A stretch of DNA of 32,046 bases from assembly GCA_903952785.1 (NCBI GenBank), contig CAJBHC010000064.1:1-32046 (forward strand), given 5' to 3'. Of the stretch, positions 30,037-32,046 are shown piece after piece. The first letter of the stretch is position 1, and every line of letters starts with the position of its first letter. The notes beneath the pieces were generated by a model. That model did no database searches. It was not told where the DNA came from and saw only the letters and a program-made list of their open reading frames with translations. This stretch comes from an uncultured bacterium (lineage in GTDB: Bacteria > Patescibacteriota > Minisyncoccia > Phycocordibacterales > CAIZLB01). The position numbers and the translations under genes were made by a program.

Positions 30037-30759
30037 ATGGACGCCTTAGATAAATTATCAGAGATATTCAAAAGATTTCCCGGAATTGGCCCCAGGCAGG
30101 CCAAGCGTTTTGTATATCATATTCTGCAGGAGAATGAAGAAGATACGGCGGAGTTGATAAACGCCATCGGAAATATTAAACGAGGTATTTCTATTTGCGA
30201 TAAATGCTATCGCTACTTTGAAAACAAAAATAAGCAGGCCATTGTCCCCTGCCCAATCTGCTTTAGCAACAGCCGTGATCAGGGAACATTAATGATTGTT
30301 GTGAAAGATATTGATCTCTTAGCTGTTGAGAGAAGTAAGGCTTACAATGGTTTATATTTTGTCCTAGGAAACACGGTACCAATTTTAGATGAATCACCTC
30401 ACAAGAAAATCAGACAGGGTGAACTACTTTATAGGATTGGAGAGTTATGTGGAGTGAAAGATGGCGATGTAAGAGAAAAGGAATCCGAAACAATAGAAGA
30501 ACTATCTGAGGAGTTAAATTCTCTCTCTAAGGCACATGAGTCCGCCAAAAAAGTGAGCCCACTCAAAGAAGTGATTATTGCAACCAGCGTTAATACAGAA
30601 GGAGAACACACCGCATTTTATCTCAACACCCTCCTTAGACCATATGTAGAGAAATATGGATTTAAAATTACAACTCTCGGGCGAGGTCTTTCAACGGGAA
30701 CAGAATTGGAGTATTCCGATGGGGATACGCTGAAGAGCGCGCTGGAGAATAGGCATTAG
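30037..30759 (+). CDS. recR: Recombination protein RecR, with an extra helical stretch
   Basis: 240 aa; most RecR are near 200. RecR loads RecA at gaps with RecO/RecF. Visible: HhH start LSEIFKRFPGIGPRQAKRFVYH, C4 zinc finger CDKCYRYF...CPIC (about 55-75), Toprim domain (LMIVVKDIDLLAVERSKAYNGLYFVLG), EVIIATSVNTEGEHTAFYL and LSTGTELEYSDGDTLKSALE. Between GELCGVKD and the EVIIAT strand is an acidic, helical insertion of about 35-40 residues (KESETIEELSEELNSLSKA), longer than in the usual protein. Likely its own or read-through transcript from dnaB. TAG stop. Confidence 0.94.
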   Translation: MDALDKLSEIFKRFPGIGPRQAKRFVYHILQENEEDTAELINAIGNIKRGISICDKCYRYFENKNKQAIVPCPICFSNSRDQGTLMIVVKDIDLLAVERSKAYNGLYFVLGNTVPILDESPHKKIRQGELLYRIGELCGVKDGDVREKESETIEELSEELNSLSKAHESAKKVSPLKEVIIATSVNTEGEHTAFYLNTLLRPYVEKYGFKITTLGRGLSTGTELEYSDGDTLKSALENRH

Positions 30760-30783
30760 TTGGAATAAATTTTTTAAAAAATA

Positions 30784-30803
30784 ACACCATCCGAAGATGG
30801 TGT
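30784..30803 (-). terminator. Terminator after the MaoC-like gene and tRNA-like fragment
   Basis: ACACCATC (30784-30791) pairs with GATGGTGT (30796-30803), loop CGAA (TTCG on the minus strand), followed by TATTTTTT on the minus strand. Confidence 0.8.
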
Positions 30804-30867
30804 GCCCCAAAGAGTTGAACTTCGGTAACGGTTTGCAACCGAGTGGAGGATACCACTATTAGATGAC
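30804..30867 (-). other. tRNA-Cys-like fragment (anticodon GCA) without a 5' acceptor strand
   Basis: On the minus strand: D-loop-like AATAGTGGTA, an anticodon loop TTGCAAA with only three clean stem pairs, a five-pair T-arm CGAAG-TTCAACT-CTTTG, then GGGGCACACC. No 5' strand that would pair with GGGCACA is found upstream. So it looks like a decayed or truncated tRNA gene, or a chance likeness, rather than a working tRNA. Confidence 0.4.
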
Positions 30868-30876
30868 TACTTGATT

Positions 30877-31506
30877 TTACGGACCAAGAGGAAAAGCGTA
30901 AGGGCTATCGAACGGCGGTTGATAACTCAAACAACTGTAAACCAACACGAACGCAAAAAGAAGTAAGAGCGTATGTTCGACAGGGTGTCGCCATATTTCT
31001 GTCACTGTTTCAAGAAGTTTTTTCAGTATTGGTTGAACGAACTGCCGTTTCTCAACTGGCGAATAAAACATTCTCCAAGTCGACGAGGCAACAAGCTCTC
31101 CTTTTTCTGTTTTCACTTCAATCAACCAGTCACAGTAGGCTCTACCTTTTTTTAGCGAACGGTTCGTCAAGGTGTATGAGTACTTATAGCACATACCGAG
31201 GTGAAGCGGTCGCTTCAACTCGACAGAACTATAACCCAGAGCGATTATCTCCGTGTCTTCGTCGATACGAAGGATTTTGTGAATCCCTGGTTTCGTTAAG
31301 GCAAGGACCAAGTCTCCACAACAAGCCAGACCTTTGAGGTTAGACCTATAACGCCAAGCAGTGAATGGATTGATGTGAACCTTGTTCCAGTCTCCAGTTG
31401 CGATTGCAAAAAGGATAAAACGAAAAAAGGACACGAACAATAAACCAGACTGCCAACGGAATCCAATCGGAAGACTGGAGATGTCAGATATGTTTTTAAG
31501 GTGCAT
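30877..31506 (-). CDS. MaoC-like hot-dog-fold protein with a C-terminal span
   Basis: 209 aa from the ATG at 31506. FAIATGDWNKVHINPFTAWR matches the G-D-x-N-x-x-H catalytic motif of MaoC-type (R)-enoyl hydratases, followed by LKGLACCGDLVLAL and strands like VELKRPLHLGMCYKY. The C-terminus has a hydrophobic span (HTLLLLFAFVLVYSCL), which is unusual. An ATG at 31596 adds 30 residues, but the TTGACG-17-TAATGT promoter (31544-31572) lies inside that extension, so the shorter start is preferred. MaoC enzymes act on acyl thioesters in fatty-acid or polyketide routes, odd for a Patescibacterium. The gene seems somewhat richer in G+C and may be acquired. TAA stop. Confidence 0.65.
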   Translation of the reverse strand: MHLKNISDISSLPIGFRWQSGLLFVSFFRFILFAIATGDWNKVHINPFTAWRYRSNLKGLACCGDLVLALTKPGIHKILRIDEDTEIIALGYSSVELKRPLHLGMCYKYSYTLTNRSLKKGRAYCDWLIEVKTEKGELVASSTWRMFYSPVEKRQFVQPILKKLLETVTEIWRHPVEHTLLLLFAFVLVYSCLSYQPPFDSPYAFPLGP

Positions 31507-31543
31507 TTGTGTAGCAGAGTTTTGCCCAGAATTAGGCGTAGAC

Positions 31544-31572
31544 ACATTAACACTAATTATACATGTCGTCAA
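31544..31572 (-). promoter_or_regulatory. Promoter of the MaoC-like gene
   Basis: On the minus strand: TTGACG (31567-31572), 17-base spacer, TAATGT (31544-31549). It lies just after the rplU terminator. Confidence 0.55.
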
Positions 31573-31604
31573 ATTATTTTTGAGCATGTTAGCCAAAAGA
31601 AAAA

Positions 31605-31626
31605 CCTCAAGCTCTTAAACCTGAGG
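31605..31626 (-). terminator. rplU terminator
   Basis: On the minus strand CCTCAGGT pairs with GCTTGAGG (8 pairs, two G-T) and is followed by TTTTTCTTTT. Confidence 0.8.
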
Positions 31627-31655
31627 CTTCTATTGATATAAAACGCAAAGGCAGA

Positions 31656-32021
31656 CTACGCCACTGAAACAATCTTCACCTTAAAGAAAGGTTGTCTGTG
31701 TCCAAACTTCATAGATCTTGAACGAGACTTTTGCTTGTATCTCATTCCAACCACCTTAGGTGATCTACCAATCTCTACTATCTCCCCTACTACCTTAGCT
31801 CCAGTTATCATTGGTGCCCCAACAACTGTCTCAGTTCCATTATCCTTAAGAAGTACGTCTGTGAACTCTACCTTCTCTCCTACAGCGTGTTCTCCCTTAA
31901 GTATTTCCATACTGATAATAAGTCCTTCAGAAACTCTGTATTGTTTTGCCCCAGTTTTAATAACGGCAAAAGCCCCCTCTGAACTTGCGATTTTTGGTGA
32001 TATTTTATTAGTTATAGCCAT
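31656..32021 (-). CDS. rplU: 50S ribosomal protein L21
   Basis: 121 aa against about 103 in most bacteria. L21 binds 23S rRNA in the large subunit. The core is clear: FAVIKTGAKQYRVSEGLII, GEKVEFTDVLLKDNGTETVVGAPMITGAKVVGEIVEIGR, then the basic KQKSRSRSMKFGHRQPFFKVKI tail in two parts. About 15 extra residues (MAITNKISPKIASSE) precede the usual start. The nearest in-frame ATG before the core is at 32021 and a TATACT box ends 10 bases upstream of it, which supports the longer protein. Normally paired with rpmA, which lies 22 kb away here. TAG stop. Confidence 0.95.
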   Translation of the reverse strand: MAITNKISPKIASSEGAFAVIKTGAKQYRVSEGLIISMEILKGEHAVGEKVEFTDVLLKDNGTETVVGAPMITGAKVVGEIVEIGRSPKVVGMRYKQKSRSRSMKFGHRQPFFKVKIVSVA

Positions 32022-32046
32022 ATGGATGTAGAGTATACACTACGAG

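Noticed and set aside
30804..30867. Working tRNA-Cys gene
   Set aside because: No 5' acceptor strand and only three pairs in the anticodon stem; kept only as a tRNA-like fragment.
2..32021. TGA read as Gly or Trp (codes 25 or 4)
   Set aside because: Long genes such as dnaB, gltX and the helicase have no in-frame TGA and read normally with the standard code.
1..32046. CRISPR array
   Set aside because: No series of equal direct repeats with equal spacers; the only regular array (11087-11428) is coding and in frame.

Overview
The window looks like part of a small-genome, AT-leaning ultramicrobacterium of the Candidate Phyla Radiation (Patescibacteria, most like Parcubacteria). This is inferred from protein style; no search was run. 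The signs are single-copy housekeeping genes (lysS end, murG, gltX, rpmA, ddl, uvrC, dnaB, recR, rplU) mixed with many short secreted or membrane proteins; surface proteins with a C-x-D-G-x-D-N-D repeat, a C-terminal peptidoglycan-binding-like domain and a VLGAS motif; a CAP-domain protein; and a short UvrC without a C-terminal HhH region. All 33 genes whose stop I read end in TAA (19) or TAG (14), none in TGA.

Layout: 1-4.8 kb is a plus-strand block: lysS end, a small ORF, a structured repeat element, then murG, gltX, an M23 peptidase and a small membrane protein. From 5.1 to 22.5 kb is an accessory zone, almost all on the minus strand, of single genes that mostly carry their own promoter and terminator: unknowns, a lysozyme-like SLT protein, a CAP protein, the repeat surface protein, two Asp-box/S-x-D-L-x-N-W type secreted proteins (one with an in-frame TAG), a Y1 (REP-type) transposase, a PIF1-like helicase, a small RpoA-CTD-like protein, a lipoprotein, an outer-membrane beta-barrel-like protein and two zinc metalloproteases. 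rpmA and a DUF6159-like membrane protein sit among them on the plus strand. From 22.7 kb come the second copy of the structured element, tRNA-Ala(UGC), ddl, uvrC, a large secreted unknown, a His-rich membrane protein, dnaB, recR, a MaoC-like protein and rplU.

Two ways of starting genes can be read. Core-type genes (murG, ddl, uvrC, dnaB, the helicase, a membrane protein, a 38-residue microprotein) have an extended -10 (TGN then TATAAT or close) only 6-9 bases before the ATG and no Shine-Dalgarno sequence, which predicts leaderless mRNA. Accessory minus-strand genes instead have TTGAC-type -35 boxes, 16-19 base spacers, a -10, leaders of roughly 15 to 130 bases and often a hairpin terminator. 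Three of them share a 10-15 base box 8-9 bases upstream of the -35.

The least explained structure is a 74-base core present twice (409-482 and 22696-22769; 68 of 74 bases identical), each time in the loop of a long inverted repeat whose arms are unrelated between the copies (25 of 29 and 21 of 21 paired). It may be a mobile element that inserts into hairpin loops or an RNA with a conserved loop and free stem. A Y1 transposase with its own REP-like inverted pair lies at 14.6-15.3 kb.
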